Part shown: piece after piece, positions 26,499-35,200 of the stretch
Layout: the number at the start of each line of letters is the position of its first letter
Numbering within the stretch: the stretch's first letter is position 1
Position numbers and translations under genes: made by a program
Notes under the pieces: model-generated
What the model saw: only the letters and a program-made list of their open reading frames with translations
Database searches by the model: none
What the model was told of the DNA's origin: nothing
Assembly (NCBI GenBank): GCA_964551925.1
Contig: CAZKFA010000006.1
Span: forward strand, 1-57,031
Direction of reading: 5' to 3'
DNA from: CAZKFA01 sp964551925
GTDB lineage: Bacteria; Cyanobacteriota; Vampirovibrionia; LMEP-6097
DNA length: 57,031 bases

Positions 26499-26504
26499 AT
26501 TATA
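26499..26504 (-). promoter_or_regulatory. -10 box of mtnA, leaderless type
   Basis: TATAAT on the minus strand ends exactly 7 bases before ATG 26491. No Shine-Dalgarno sequence is present. Confidence 0.65.
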
Positions 26505-26506
26505 CA

Positions 26507-26528
26507 TTAGACTTCTTGCAAAAGTTGA
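26507..26528. repeat. Solo end of MITE-like element
   Basis: TTAGACTTCTTGCAAAAGTTGA resembles the left end of the element at 49524 (TTAGAC, then GTTGCAAAAGTT). About 15 bases on, GGCAACACGCG matches the hairpin of the element at 27968. It looks like a decayed or composite remnant in the mtnA-ndk intergenic space. Confidence 0.45.
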
Positions 26529-26620
26529 TATTATCCAGTCGGCAACACGCGTGTATCGTCCGGTCACACATTTTTTTAATAGACAGCCTATATGTTGTAG
26601 GATATCTATTGAGCTAGTTC

Positions 26621-26629
26621 TGCTATAAT
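26621..26629 (+). promoter_or_regulatory. Extended -10 of ndk, leaderless type
   Basis: TGC-TATAAT ends exactly 7 bases before the ndk ATG at 26637. No Shine-Dalgarno site; no consensus -35 at 17 bases. Confidence 0.7.
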
Positions 26630-26636
26630 CAAAATT

Positions 26637-27119
26637 ATGACTATTCAAAAAACTTTTCTAGCGATCAAACCCAATGCTTATAAGCGCGGTCAATCAGTAG
26701 CTGTAATTGAGATGCTTTCAAAGCTACTTCCAGATTGTCGTTGTATCGCAATGAAGAGCTATATTCCAACTGATGCTTTGGCACGTGAACACTATGCTGC
26801 TCTTAGCGATAAACCTTTCTTCCCTGAGCTTATTGAATCATTTACCGCGGGTCCAATTTTGGGTATGGTTTGGGAAGGTGAGAATATTGTCGCTCGTGCT
26901 CGTGAGGCGATGGGGGCTACTGATCCAAGTAAGGCTACTGAAGGCACTATTCGTAATAAGTTTGGCACTAGTATTAATGACAATATAATCCATGGCAGTG
27001 ATACTGAGCCGGGTTCAGCCGAGCGTGAAGTTGCTATACATTTCTCTGGGGCAGCTTGGACTCTTATCTCAGACCCAGTTTTAGAAGCTAAAAAGCTAAC
27101 GGTTTTAGTCAATAATTAA
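26637..27119 (+). CDS. ndk: Nucleoside diphosphate kinase
   Basis: Transfers the gamma phosphate from ATP to nucleoside diphosphates through a phosphohistidine. The family landmarks are FLAIKPNAYKRG at the N-terminus, HYAALSDKPFFPELIE, GPILGMVWEGEN, GATDPSKATEGTIRNKFG and the catalytic histidine in NIIHGSDTEPGSAEREVA. At 160 residues it is about 10-20 longer than the minimal family length, with an extended C-terminus. It precedes rpsP by 75 bases. Confidence 0.95.
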   Translation: MTIQKTFLAIKPNAYKRGQSVAVIEMLSKLLPDCRCIAMKSYIPTDALAREHYAALSDKPFFPELIESFTAGPILGMVWEGENIVARAREAMGATDPSKATEGTIRNKFGTSINDNIIHGSDTEPGSAEREVAIHFSGAAWTLISDPVLEAKKLTVLVNN

Positions 27120-27144
27120 AACAAAATTTTATTATTCACAGTTG

Positions 27145-27166
27145 CCCTTGTATTTAAGCTCAAGGG
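27145..27166. terminator. Hairpin between ndk and rpsP
   Basis: CCCTTG and CAAGGG form a 6-bp stem with a 10-base loop 25 bases after the ndk stop, without a T-run. It could attenuate ndk read-through or overlap the rpsP promoter, whose TAGAAT lies at 27172-27177. Confidence 0.35.
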
Positions 27167-27194
27167 TAAGCTAGAATTGTCCTTCACCCGCACT

Positions 27195-27599
27195 ATGTTA
27201 AGAATTAGATTACAAAGATTTGGAAAAAAGAAAAGCCCGGCTTACAGGTTGGTTGTTATCGAGAAATCGAGCAAGCGCGACGGTATTCCTGTTGAGGTTT
27301 TGGGGTCATATAATCCAAAAACCAAAGAGCTTGTTCTTAACACCGAAAGAGCTAAATACTGGCAGTCTCAAGGTGCACAAGCTAGTGAAACTGTTACTTT
27401 CTTGTTGACCAAAGAGCCAACACACGATTTAACCAAAGGTACTTACCAAGCGAAGGCTATGAACCGTAAGGACAAAGAGCAACGTCGTTTAGATGTTGTT
27501 GCTAATAGTAAGAAAAATACTAAAGCTAAGAAAAAGCACAAAGAAGCTGCTACAGCAGCAGAGGCTGCGGCTAGTCAAGCGACAGAAGCATCTGCTTAG
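27195..27599 (+). CDS. rpsP: 30S ribosomal protein S16, extended C-terminus
   Basis: Small-subunit ribosomal protein. Residues 1 to about 80 are canonical S16 (MLRIRLQRFGKKKSPAYRLV, DGIPVEVLGSYNP, AKYWQSQGAQASETV). The remaining 50 or so residues form a Lys-rich then Ala-rich tail not found in minimal S16 proteins. I chose ATG 27195, since the conserved domain starts there; a TTG at 27177 would add six residues. The usual partners (ffh, rimM, trmD) do not follow, so the gene is separated from its common operon. Confidence 0.94.
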   Translation: MLRIRLQRFGKKKSPAYRLVVIEKSSKRDGIPVEVLGSYNPKTKELVLNTERAKYWQSQGAQASETVTFLLTKEPTHDLTKGTYQAKAMNRKDKEQRRLDVVANSKKNTKAKKKHKEAATAAEAAASQATEASA

Positions 27600-27620
27600 T
27601 TCTTATAGATAAAATTTCAA

Positions 27621-27839
27621 TTAGCTAAAGTTTGCTATTAATCTTGGTCCTGTTGGGCGCATTAGATTCAATAGAGCACTATGCTTACCAGAGCTTTCAC
27701 TTCTGCGTTCTGCTGAACTAGAATCTCTCAAGTAGACAGTATTAATAGCAGCCTCTGAGCCAACATCTGTTTTACCAAAGGCGACTCTCGCTGGTAGTGC
27801 GAGTATTCCAAAGAAGCTTGCTATCATATTTCTGAGCAT
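27621..27839 (-). CDS. Small hypothetical protein, possible signal peptide
   Basis: A 72-residue frame with a positively charged start and a hydrophobic segment (MIASFFGILALPARVAFG), followed by a Ser/Arg-rich mature part. GGAG lies about 10 bases before the ATG. It converges on rpsP. Composition and length leave it uncertain whether it is a real gene. Confidence 0.4.
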   Translation of the reverse strand: MLRNMIASFFGILALPARVAFGKTDVGSEAAINTVYLRDSSSAERRSESSGKHSALLNLMRPTGPRLIANFS

Positions 27840-27967
27840 TATTATCTGACTCCAAGCAAAGGCGCGCTTAAGGCTTTCTTAAGCTTCCTAGATATTAACA
27901 TCTAGTTAGGGAAAATACAATATGATTCCTTAATAATTTGATAATATTTTTTTAATCTTTTATAAGA

Positions 27968-28081
27968 TTAGACATCTTTCGAAACTGCAAGTTTCGATGT
28001 AGATGTCGCCTAACAAAAATAGCAACCGCGCGGTATGCGCGTGTTGCCCCACTAGAAGATTTGGGTTTCAGAAGAAGTCTA
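27968..28081. mobile_element. MITE-like element, family B
   Basis: The left end, TTAGACATCTTTCGAAAC, and the reverse complement of the right end, TAGACTTCTTCTGAAAC, are alike. Inside are two hairpins: GACATC..CGAAAC..GTTTCG..GATGTC (27971-28007) and GCAAC-GCGCG..GCGCG-GTTGC (28022-28047). The 28-base right end recurs nearly unchanged at 35122-35152. It has no coding capacity. The 330-base space 27840-28169 holds this element and no gene. Confidence 0.6.
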
Positions 28082-28169
28082 TTGTTCTTTTTGTTCGAGG
28101 TGCATCTTGAATAAGAATTTTTTCATAGATGGAACTTGCAAATTATATTTACGTCTTTCTTAACGATAT

Positions 28170-31100
28170 ATGTATATTGACCAAACAAGTAAGGATTCAA
28201 CCAAAGCCAATTCCCAATTAGATAATTGGAAAAAGCAATTAATAGATTTCTCTAAAAGAAATCAACTTCTATTCTTTAAGGCAAGACCTTCTTTGACTAT
28301 TGAGTTACAAGAAGAAGCTATTACGATTTTCAAAAAACTTGTCTTGGAGTCAAAAACTTTGGGATTCAAAGAACAAGTTTCTAGTTTTGATACTACAGAG
28401 TTTGATGCAATTACTGAGGATGGTATGGAAGTGGAGTTTGAAGATTTTGAATCTGAACCGGTTTTAACTCCAGAGCTTGCTGAAGATATAGATCTCAGTA
28501 ATACTTTACTCGCTGATAAAGATGCGCGTTCATTAGAACAGGTTCTTGCTAAGCTCAAAATCCGCTCTCAGGCGAGTTTGCATGAGCAGGGAGTCAATAT
28601 TCTTTATTTGGCTTTGTATTTTTTGAATTGGCAAGATACTAATAATGAGATTGCTAAATCACCACTGATCTTGATACCCGTTACCCTGAATCGTAAGGGG
28701 TTAAGTGGAGCTTTTAAGCTTTCATTGATTGATGATGAGTTGAGAATCAATCCAACACTGGCTTATAAGCTTGAGCGGGATTATGGAATTAAGTTAGGTT
28801 ATATAGAATCGAGGCTTGCGGAGATTGAAGATGAAGAAGAATTGATCAAGCTTATTGATGAGTTGCGTGGACTTGTTACTAAAGATCATAAAAATTGGGA
28901 GCTGCTTGATAGTTCTTGTTTGAGCTTGTTTTCATTTGCCAAGTTATCACTATATAAAGATATCGAAGATAATGAGAAGAAAATAGTTCAGCATCCGATT
29001 ATTAAACAAATTGCTGGCGAACTTCTTGAAGAGTCTTATATCAATCAGCAAGTTGATCCGCGTTATTGGGTGAGCTCGAAAGAAATTGATAGGAAAATTA
29101 ATGCTAATGAATCTCAGCAGATATTGGATGCTGATAGTAGTCAAGAAGAAGCTATCTATGCTGCCAAAGCTGGTCGTAGCTTTGTTATTCAAGGACCTCC
29201 CGGCACAGGTAAGTCGCAAACTATCGCAAATATTATTGCCGAGTCCTTGTCGCAAGGCAAGAAAGTTCTCTTTGTGAGTGAGAAAAAATCTGCTCTTGAT
29301 GTCGTTATTAAACGATTGAAAGACAGTCGATTAGAGCGTTTTTGTTTAGAGTTGCATAACTCACAACAAAAAAAAGCTGACATTATTAGTAATTTGCGTA
29401 CATCACTAGAAGAAATTAAGTCTATTGCTCTTGAGAGTAATAGAGAAGAGTATATTGAATCGATCAATCAACTAAAAGGTCAAATTCAGAAAGCAATTGA
29501 TGAATTGCATAAGACTCGTGAACCGATACAGATGTCTCTTTATGAAATATATGGAGAGCTTGCCAGCCTTAATCACGAACTGGATCTTTTAGGGCAGGGT
29601 TTGAAACAGTCTCAGGATCTACTTGCTATAGATTTCACTATTCCTAGTATAGAGAAGTTTGATCTTAAAAGATTGTCTGAATTAGATCATCTTTTTAAAC
29701 AACTGGCAGCTAAAACAGAGATACTTGAGAATTATGATTCTTATATTTGGCGTAATGCTAATGTTAGCAATTTGAGTTTTGAGCTTGAGAATGAAATCAA
29801 ATCGAACTTAATAGAATTCAAAAGCATTGTGGCAAAGTTAGAGTCTTTTGCTAATCCGATTTCTGAGAAGTATTTTGGACGTAAGGTCAAGAACCTGAAA
29901 GAATTTAAGTGGTTGGCGGAAGCATCTAACTTAGCCACTAACTCTCCTTTCCCTAAACGAGAATGGTTTAATGGTAATAGATTGACTGAAGTGCAAACGC
30001 TAGCGATTCAGGCTCAATTTGAGCATGAAGGCTATAGAAGCAGTCGCCAAGAGATTTTGGGGCGCTATTCTGAAGGATTCTTGGAATTAAATCATGAAGA
30101 ATTGCTTACTAAGTTCACTCAAAAATTTACTGGAATATTTAGATTCCTTGACATTGATTACTGGCGGAGTGTCTCACAGATTAAGAAATTATCTTTTCAT
30201 AATCAAGCTAAAGATATCAAAGATATTATTAATGATTTGCAGCAAGCTGCTGAATTGGATCAGAAGTCCAAAGAGCTGCACACTGAAGGCACTGAACTGT
30301 CATTGGTCTTGGGTGATTTTTATAAAGAATTTGATACTGATTGGCAAGAGACTATCACTGCAATCAAATGGGTTCAGAAGGTTCTTAATAAATTTGAATC
30401 TGGTGTTGTACCAACCCAGTTGGTAGAGATTGTTTCAGATTCTAGTAGTCAGGATGCTGTCAATCAGTTTAATAAGCAAGCTGATGATTTAATTAAAGCT
30501 CATGATCTAGTTAAGTATCATTTGGAGTTCTATAGTTCAATTTTCCCGAGACCTAATGTTGATCTTGATAATTTGAGCTTCAAAGAACTAAGTAGTCATC
30601 TTGAAGACTTGGTCAAGAATATAATTAAGATTGAGGATTGGATCGAGTATAAAGAGCAAGAGCAGATTGCCAAGAGTCTTGGCATGGAACAGTTCGTAGA
30701 AGCTATTATCAAAGCTTCAATTCAAGGTGTTAATGAAACTATATTAAAAGATCTATTCTTGCGTAAGTTGTATCAAGCATGGGTAGATAAAATCGAGATT
30801 TCTCATCCTGAGATACGCAAATTTAGTGGTAATGGTCAGCAGATTCTAATTGATAAGTTTAATATGATGGATCTAAAAATCCAAGGGCGTAATAGAAAGC
30901 AAATCTCTAAAAACCTAGCTCTTAATTGGATTGAATATGCTGCCAATGCAATCAATAAGATAGATCTGCAGGTTCTTAATCATGAGATTAATAAAAAGAA
31001 AAAACATAAACCAATAAGACTACTGTTGCAAGAAATTCCAGAATTATTGCAGACACTGAAGCCTTGTTGGATGATGAGTCCACTGTCGGTCAGTCGTTTG

Positions 31101-32381
31101 ATAGATTCTAGTAATAACGATAACTCTAGAATTAATTCTCTTGAGTTTGATCTGGTGATTTTTGATGAAGCGTCACAGATTAAGACAGAAGATGCTATTT
31201 GTTCAATCTATAGAGGTAAGCAGTTGATTCTGGCTGGTGATTCTAACCAATTGCCGCCAACTAATTTTTTCAATTATATTGATAATGATGATGATTATGA
31301 GAATCATAATTTTGAGAGTGTGCTTGATGAGTGCTCAGTATTTCTTGAGACCAAAACTTTGAACTGGCACTACCGTAGTCGTCATGAGGATTTGATCAAG
31401 TTTTCTAATTATCACATTTATGATAATCAGTTAATTACTTTTCCTTCGCCAATTAATAAGGCTGAGAATCTTGGGATAGCATTTGAGCTTGTCGTTGATG
31501 GTTATTATGAAAGAGGTTCTCGCTTTAATCGTAAGGAAGCAACTAGAGTCGCTGAAGCTATAGTAGAGCATTACAAGCAATATCCTGAAGTGTCATTGGG
31601 AGTAATAGCATTCTCTGAAGCCCAGCAATTTGCTATTGAAAGAGAGCTAAGTAAGATCCTCAAAAAGAATCCAGAATTGGATCATAGCTTCTTAGATGAA
31701 GAAAAAACTGATGCCTTATTTATTAAGAACCTCGAGAATGTACAAGGTGATGAAAGAGACGTGATCTTTTTTAGCATTGGTTATGCTAGAGATAAGAAAG
31801 GTAATTTGTCGCATAACTTTGGACCGTTGAATAGAGATGGTGGTCATCGTAGGCTGAATGTTGCTGTAACTAGAGCACGTAATCAGCTTAAAGTATTCTC
31901 GTCTATAGTTTCTAGTGATATTGATTTGAATAGGACTAGCGCTCAGGGAGCTGTTCTGCTTAAAAAATACCTTGCTTTTGCAGAGAATCCAAATCCTAAT
32001 AGCGGAGATCTTTTTAGTGATATGCAGAATGCTAGTTTGATTTTGGCAAATCAAAATCTTAACTCGTCAAGTAAATCAAAAGTTTCAAAGTCTATCGCTG
32101 AAGCTTTGAAGCAAAGAGGTTATGACGTCGAACTGTCACTAGGAGCTTCAGAATATAAGATTGATATAGCGGTGAAATCTAAAACTAATCCAAGCGAGTA
32201 TATCCTTGCAATAGAAACTGATGGTGAGGTTTATCGTTCTGCTCATACGGCTAGAGATCGGGAACGCTTACGTAGAGCTGTTTTGGAGTCCTTGGGTTGG
32301 ACTGTGCATAAGGTTTGGGCGAGGGATTGGATACGCAATGAAGCTGAAGAATTAGCAAAAATTCTGAAGTTAATCAAGTAG
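28170..32381 (+). CDS. DUF4011-type superfamily 1 helicase with C-terminal nuclease
   Basis: This 1403-residue protein opens with a DUF4011-like segment (LIDFSKRNQLLFFKARPS). Walker A is GPPGTGKSQT near residue 345. A long coiled central insertion (about 400-950) follows, then FDEASQIKTEDA near 1000, AGDSNQLPPTNFF, VQGDERDVIFFSIGYA and the motif-VI segment HRRLNVAVTRAR. The last 90 residues form a Vsr-like/MTES_1575-type nuclease (YKIDIAV, ETDGEVY, DRERLRRAVLESLGW). Proteins with this order are frequent in accessory regions and have been considered defence or DNA-repair enzymes; here function is inferred. It lies alone beside a MITE-like element, and its 3' end overlaps dapB by 12 bases. Confidence 0.9.
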   Translation: MYIDQTSKDSTKANSQLDNWKKQLIDFSKRNQLLFFKARPSLTIELQEEAITIFKKLVLESKTLGFKEQVSSFDTTEFDAITEDGMEVEFEDFESEPVLTPELAEDIDLSNTLLADKDARSLEQVLAKLKIRSQASLHEQGVNILYLALYFLNWQDTNNEIAKSPLILIPVTLNRKGLSGAFKLSLIDDELRINPTLAYKLERDYGIKLGYIESRLAEIEDEEELIKLIDELRGLVTKDHKNWELLDSSCLSLFSFAKLSLYKDIEDNEKKIVQHPIIKQIAGELLEESYINQQVDPRYWVSSKEIDRKINANESQQILDADSSQEEAIYAAKAGRSFVIQGPPGTGKSQTIANIIAESLSQGKKVLFVSEKKSALDVVIKRLKDSRLERFCLELHNSQQKKADIISNLRTSLEEIKSIALESNREEYIESINQLKGQIQKAIDELHKTREPIQMSLYEIYGELASLNHELDLLGQGLKQSQDLLAIDFTIPSIEKFDLKRLSELDHLFKQLAAKTEILENYDSYIWRNANVSNLSFELENEIKSNLIEFKSIVAKLESFANPISEKYFGRKVKNLKEFKWLAEASNLATNSPFPKREWFNGNRLTEVQTLAIQAQFEHEGYRSSRQEILGRYSEGFLELNHEELLTKFTQKFTGIFRFLDIDYWRSVSQIKKLSFHNQAKDIKDIINDLQQAAELDQKSKELHTEGTELSLVLGDFYKEFDTDWQETITAIKWVQKVLNKFESGVVPTQLVEIVSDSSSQDAVNQFNKQADDLIKAHDLVKYHLEFYSSIFPRPNVDLDNLSFKELSSHLEDLVKNIIKIEDWIEYKEQEQIAKSLGMEQFVEAIIKASIQGVNETILKDLFLRKLYQAWVDKIEISHPEIRKFSGNGQQILIDKFNMMDLKIQGRNRKQISKNLALNWIEYAANAINKIDLQVLNHEINKKKKHKPIRLLLQEIPELLQTLKPCWMMSPLSVSRLIDSSNNDNSRINSLEFDLVIFDEASQIKTEDAICSIYRGKQLILAGDSNQLPPTNFFNYIDNDDDYENHNFESVLDECSVFLETKTLNWHYRSRHEDLIKFSNYHIYDNQLITFPSPINKAENLGIAFELVVDGYYERGSRFNRKEATRVAEAIVEHYKQYPEVSLGVIAFSEAQQFAIERELSKILKKNPELDHSFLDEEKTDALFIKNLENVQGDERDVIFFSIGYARDKKGNLSHNFGPLNRDGGHRRLNVAVTRARNQLKVFSSIVSSDIDLNRTSAQGAVLLKKYLAFAENPNPNSGDLFSDMQNASLILANQNLNSSSKSKVSKSIAEALKQRGYDVELSLGASEYKIDIAVKSKTNPSEYILAIETDGEVYRSAHTARDRERLRRAVLESLGWTVHKVWARDWIRNEAEELAKILKLIK

Positions 32382-33158
32382 CTTTTCTAAACCATAAACT
32401 AATGAATTGAGTTTTATTACTTTACTTGCTGCAAGCAATATTCCTGGCATAAAGCTAGAGCGATCAATGCTATCGTGCCTAATGGTTAGAGTCTGTCCTT
32501 GCCCACCAAAAATCACTTCTTGATGAGCAACGAGACCTGGCAGTCTGACACTATGAATGTTGATGCCACTGTGTTGTTCTCCACGAGCGGGATCTTGAGC
32601 TTGAGGATTTTTGCTTCTTAAGTTCTCTGCGATCATTTTGGCAGTTTTAATGGCTGTTCCTGAAGGTGAGTCGATTTTTTTATCGTGGTGTAATTCAATA
32701 ATCTCACAATGCTTCATGTATTGAGCTGCTTGAGCAGCAAGTAGCATCATCAAAACTGCGCCGATAGAGAAGTTCGGAGCAATAATGGCTCCAGTTTGGC
32801 TGCGCTGGCTCAATTTACTTAGTTCTTCTATGTCTTCTTCTGATAGTCCAGTCGCACCAATAACGGGTCTTACACCGCTTTGTAGGGCGAGTTTTGAATT
32901 GTGAAACACACTATCTGGAGTTGTTAATTCAACAAGAACATCGATATTACCTTGTTGTAATTCCGTTTCGATGTTATCAGCAAGACGAACTCCCTTGGCT
33001 TTGTAGGATTCGACAGTCGCTTTATCTAGTTCTTTGAGGTTTCTGACGAGTCCACAAACGATATTGAACTGTTCGGGAGCTTCAAGGAAAGCACTAATAG
33101 CAGTAGTACCCATGCGCCCTAAAGCACCAGCTACGATTACATTAATCTTGTCCGTCAT
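32370..33158 (-). CDS. dapB: 4-hydroxy-tetrahydrodipicolinate reductase
   Basis: NAD(P)H-dependent step of the lysine/meso-diaminopimelate pathway. The N-terminal dinucleotide motif is VAGALGRMG, and the active site is ELHHDKKIDSPSGTAIKTA. IAPNFSIGAVLMM and the C-terminal RHDSIDRSSFMPG are also typical. The 262-residue length is normal. It is the last gene of dapF-ftsQ-dapB on the minus strand but has its own TATAAT (33165-33170) ending 6 bases before the ATG. Confidence 0.95.
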   Translation of the reverse strand: MTDKINVIVAGALGRMGTTAISAFLEAPEQFNIVCGLVRNLKELDKATVESYKAKGVRLADNIETELQQGNIDVLVELTTPDSVFHNSKLALQSGVRPVIGATGLSEEDIEELSKLSQRSQTGAIIAPNFSIGAVLMMLLAAQAAQYMKHCEIIELHHDKKIDSPSGTAIKTAKMIAENLRSKNPQAQDPARGEQHSGINIHSVRLPGLVAHQEVIFGGQGQTLTIRHDSIDRSSFMPGILLAASKVIKLNSLVYGLEKLLD

Positions 33159-33164
33159 GCTGTA

Positions 33165-33170
33165 ATTATA
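33165..33170 (-). promoter_or_regulatory. -10 box of dapB, leaderless type
   Basis: TATAAT on the minus strand ends 6 bases before ATG 33158, in the 48-base space after ftsQ. Confidence 0.6.
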
Positions 33171-33190
33171 TCACGGTAGGTATTCCTACA

Positions 33191-33209
33191 CGCTTTCGCA
33201 ACAAGTCTA
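33191..33209. repeat. Solo repeat end overlapping ftsQ stop
   Basis: Read on the minus strand, TAGACTTGTTGCGAAAGCG resembles the ends of the elements at 49524 and 54931. Its first three bases are the ftsQ stop codon. It may be a remnant of an insertion that reset the end of ftsQ. Confidence 0.45.
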
Positions 33210-34040
33210 TTGACTGGGTTTAATGATATTTGGTTCTGCTTTTGTTATTAAGACAGGCTCAGGAACTGTGCCCTTACCTAGAATAACGTCATCGGTATCT
33301 AGCGAGACATCAATATATTCAATCACTTCTTGCTTAGATAGTTTTTGTAGTGGTATTAAGACTGAATCTAGTTTTGCTAATTTGTGTTCGATATCCTTGT
33401 TGATAGGACCCAATGAGAGTCTTAGTTTATGGAATTGAATATCAAGATTATTTTCTAAGTCAAGAGAGATCATTTTGATCTTATCTCTGCCAATAAGATT
33501 TAAACTAGAGCTTGCTTGCTGAGCAAGTTTCTTGATGTTTAATAGAGCCTTATGATCAAGTGCCTGACGAGACTCTATGCTAATAGGAGCTAATAAAGAC
33601 TGCTTGGCAAACTCTTCATAGATAAGAGCAATAGATGGTTCTTTGAAAAACTTACTACTTGGACTGACTAGGGCATTAGCATCTTGGTTATAGAGCGTGC
33701 CTTGATAAATAGCCCAGGGTTGTTCTTCCCAGATATATATTTTGTATTTAGGGCTAGGGAATAGAAATCCTCTGACTTTCACTTGATGCACTAATGGAAA
33801 CTCATTAAGATGTCGAGCAATTAGTTGTGGGTTGATTTGGTAGAAGCTTTTATTTTCTAATTTAAGGTCGTCTATAAGTTTAGATATCTCGGGTTTAGAA
33901 ATTTGTTTAAGACCTAGTACTTTAATTTTGGATTTAATGTTTGAGATTGGCTCTCTGACTGTTGTGTATATAAGAGCTGCTGGGCTTAGTAATAGAACTA
34001 AGATGGCTAAGCCTTTGATAATTTTGAGCAAGATAGTCAT
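33207..34040 (-). CDS. ftsQ: FtsQ/DivIB-like cell division protein
   Basis: A bitopic membrane protein (277 aa) with one N-terminal membrane segment (residues about 8-26, IKGLAILVLLLSPAALIY). A POTRA-like region follows (INPQLIARHLNEFPLVHQVKVRGFLFPSPKYKIYIWEEQPWA), then a beta domain ending in EVIEYIDVSLDTDDVILG, the usual FtsQ closing pattern. FtsQ links early and late divisome proteins. Sequence similarity in this family is low, so the call rests on architecture and motifs. It starts 3 bases after the dapF stop, so the two are coupled. Its stop codon lies inside a repeat end. Confidence 0.8.
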   Translation of the reverse strand: MTILLKIIKGLAILVLLLSPAALIYTTVREPISNIKSKIKVLGLKQISKPEISKLIDDLKLENKSFYQINPQLIARHLNEFPLVHQVKVRGFLFPSPKYKIYIWEEQPWAIYQGTLYNQDANALVSPSSKFFKEPSIALIYEEFAKQSLLAPISIESRQALDHKALLNIKKLAQQASSSLNLIGRDKIKMISLDLENNLDIQFHKLRLSLGPINKDIEHKLAKLDSVLIPLQKLSKQEVIEYIDVSLDTDDVILGKGTVPEPVLITKAEPNIIKPSQ

Positions 34041-34043
34041 AGA

Positions 34044-34898
34044 CTATTCATTATAATAACCGATAAAACTCATTTCGGCTGGACCTGTCATGAATATAGT
34101 ATCCAAGATAGAATCCCATTTTATAACCAAATCGCCACCAGGTAACTTAACGGTGATATTGCTGTCTTGTTTGCTCAAGCCTTGGATGATTGCAGAGATT
34201 GCTGTTGCGCAAGCACCAGTGCCGCAGGCTTGAGTGAAGCCACAACCGCGCTCCCAGACTACGAGATCAATTAAGCTTGGTGAGAGCATTTTGGCGAATT
34301 CAACATTAGTCTTATTAGGAAAGTTGTTGTGAGTTTCGATTTGTGGTCCAAAATTTTTGACAGAGTGGATATCGTCAAAGAAGGCGATAGCATGAGGATT
34401 ACCCATAGAGACAAAAGTATAATCAAACTTGAAATCACCAATATTTAGAGATTGGTTTTTGATGATCTCACGAGCTGGACCCATATTGACTCGCACTAAT
34501 TCGTTCTCTAATATCTCAACTTCTATATCTCCTGCTAAGGTTTCAATAATAAATTTAGTCTCTTCGCCGCTCAAGCCATGCTCATAAATATATTTAGCAG
34601 CACAGCGAATACCATTACCACACGCTTCTGAGATCGAACCATCAGAATTATAGAAGCGCCAAGAACGTACTGCTTGAGTTGAATTCTGAGCTTGTTCGAT
34701 TATAATCATTCCATCAGCACCGATACCGCGATGGCGATCGCAGATATGTTTAGCCAGATCTCTTTCATAAACTAAATCTTTGCTGAGTTTGAGATGAGCA
34801 GCATTAATGATGACAAAGTCATTACCCAAGCCATGCATTTTCTCAAAGGGTAATAGATAAGTAGTTTTGGTTTTGAACTGTTCTTCAGAGAGGCTCAT
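34044..34898 (-). CDS. dapF: Diaminopimelate epimerase
   Basis: Converts LL- to meso-diaminopimelate for peptidoglycan and lysine. The two catalytic cysteines are C93 (SEACGNGIRCAA) and C225 (TQACGTGACA); the N-terminal MHGLGNDFV and RHRGIGADG are also diagnostic. It is 284 residues with a short N-terminal extension before the conserved start. It begins the dapF-ftsQ-dapB group. TACAAT ends exactly 7 bases before the ATG. Confidence 0.96.
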   Translation of the reverse strand: MSLSEEQFKTKTTYLLPFEKMHGLGNDFVIINAAHLKLSKDLVYERDLAKHICDRHRGIGADGMIIIEQAQNSTQAVRSWRFYNSDGSISEACGNGIRCAAKYIYEHGLSGEETKFIIETLAGDIEVEILENELVRVNMGPAREIIKNQSLNIGDFKFDYTFVSMGNPHAIAFFDDIHSVKNFGPQIETHNNFPNKTNVEFAKMLSPSLIDLVVWERGCGFTQACGTGACATAISAIIQGLSKQDSNITVKLPGGDLVIKWDSILDTIFMTGPAEMSFIGYYNE

Positions 34899-34905
34899 GA
34901 GCAGA

Positions 34906-34911
34906 ATTGTA
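34906..34911 (-). promoter_or_regulatory. -10 box of dapF, leaderless type
   Basis: TACAAT on the minus strand ends exactly 7 bases before ATG 34898. No Shine-Dalgarno sequence is visible. Confidence 0.6.
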
Positions 34912-34956
34912 ACATTCCATTACTACTTACTATACAGCGTATAGTAAATTACATTG

Positions 34957-35152
34957 AGGGCACTTTCTGAAATTTGCCTTCTTGCTCTGATCATTGTGGT
35001 AGTCTTCCGGCAGCTCCGGTCCCTCTCTTTCTCACCTTCGTTCGAAAGCAGGGACATGGCTCCGCTGCTCCTTGCTCACTAAATTCATAGTCAAGATCTC
35101 TACCACAATGATCAGAGCATATTAGAAGATTTGGGTTTCAGAAGAAGTCTAA
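34957..35152. mobile_element. MITE-like element, family B, with 20-bp internal inverted repeat
   Basis: A perfect 20-base inverted repeat (TGCTCTGATCATTGTGGTAG, 34983-35002 and 35100-35119) encloses 97 bases. The right flank (35122-35152) is the same 28-base end as in the element at 27968. A weaker left end (CACTTTCTGAAATTTG) is visible near 34960. No frame of note lies inside. This accounts for nearly all of the 302-base space between dapF and the gene at 35201. Confidence 0.6.
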
Positions 35153-35184
35153 TGATGAGTCAAATAGTTACAGAGCACTATCTA

Positions 35185-35193
35185 TGCTAAGAT
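35185..35193 (+). promoter_or_regulatory. Extended -10, leaderless start at 35201
   Basis: TGC-TAAGAT ends exactly 7 bases before the GTG at 35201. No Shine-Dalgarno sequence is visible. Confidence 0.45.
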
Positions 35194-35200
35194 AATACTC

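Noticed and set aside
34983..35119. Large inverted repeat as a tRNA, CRISPR or phage attachment site
   Set aside because: No cloverleaf, no regularly spaced repeats and no integrase nearby; the shared 28-base end makes a MITE-like element the better reading.
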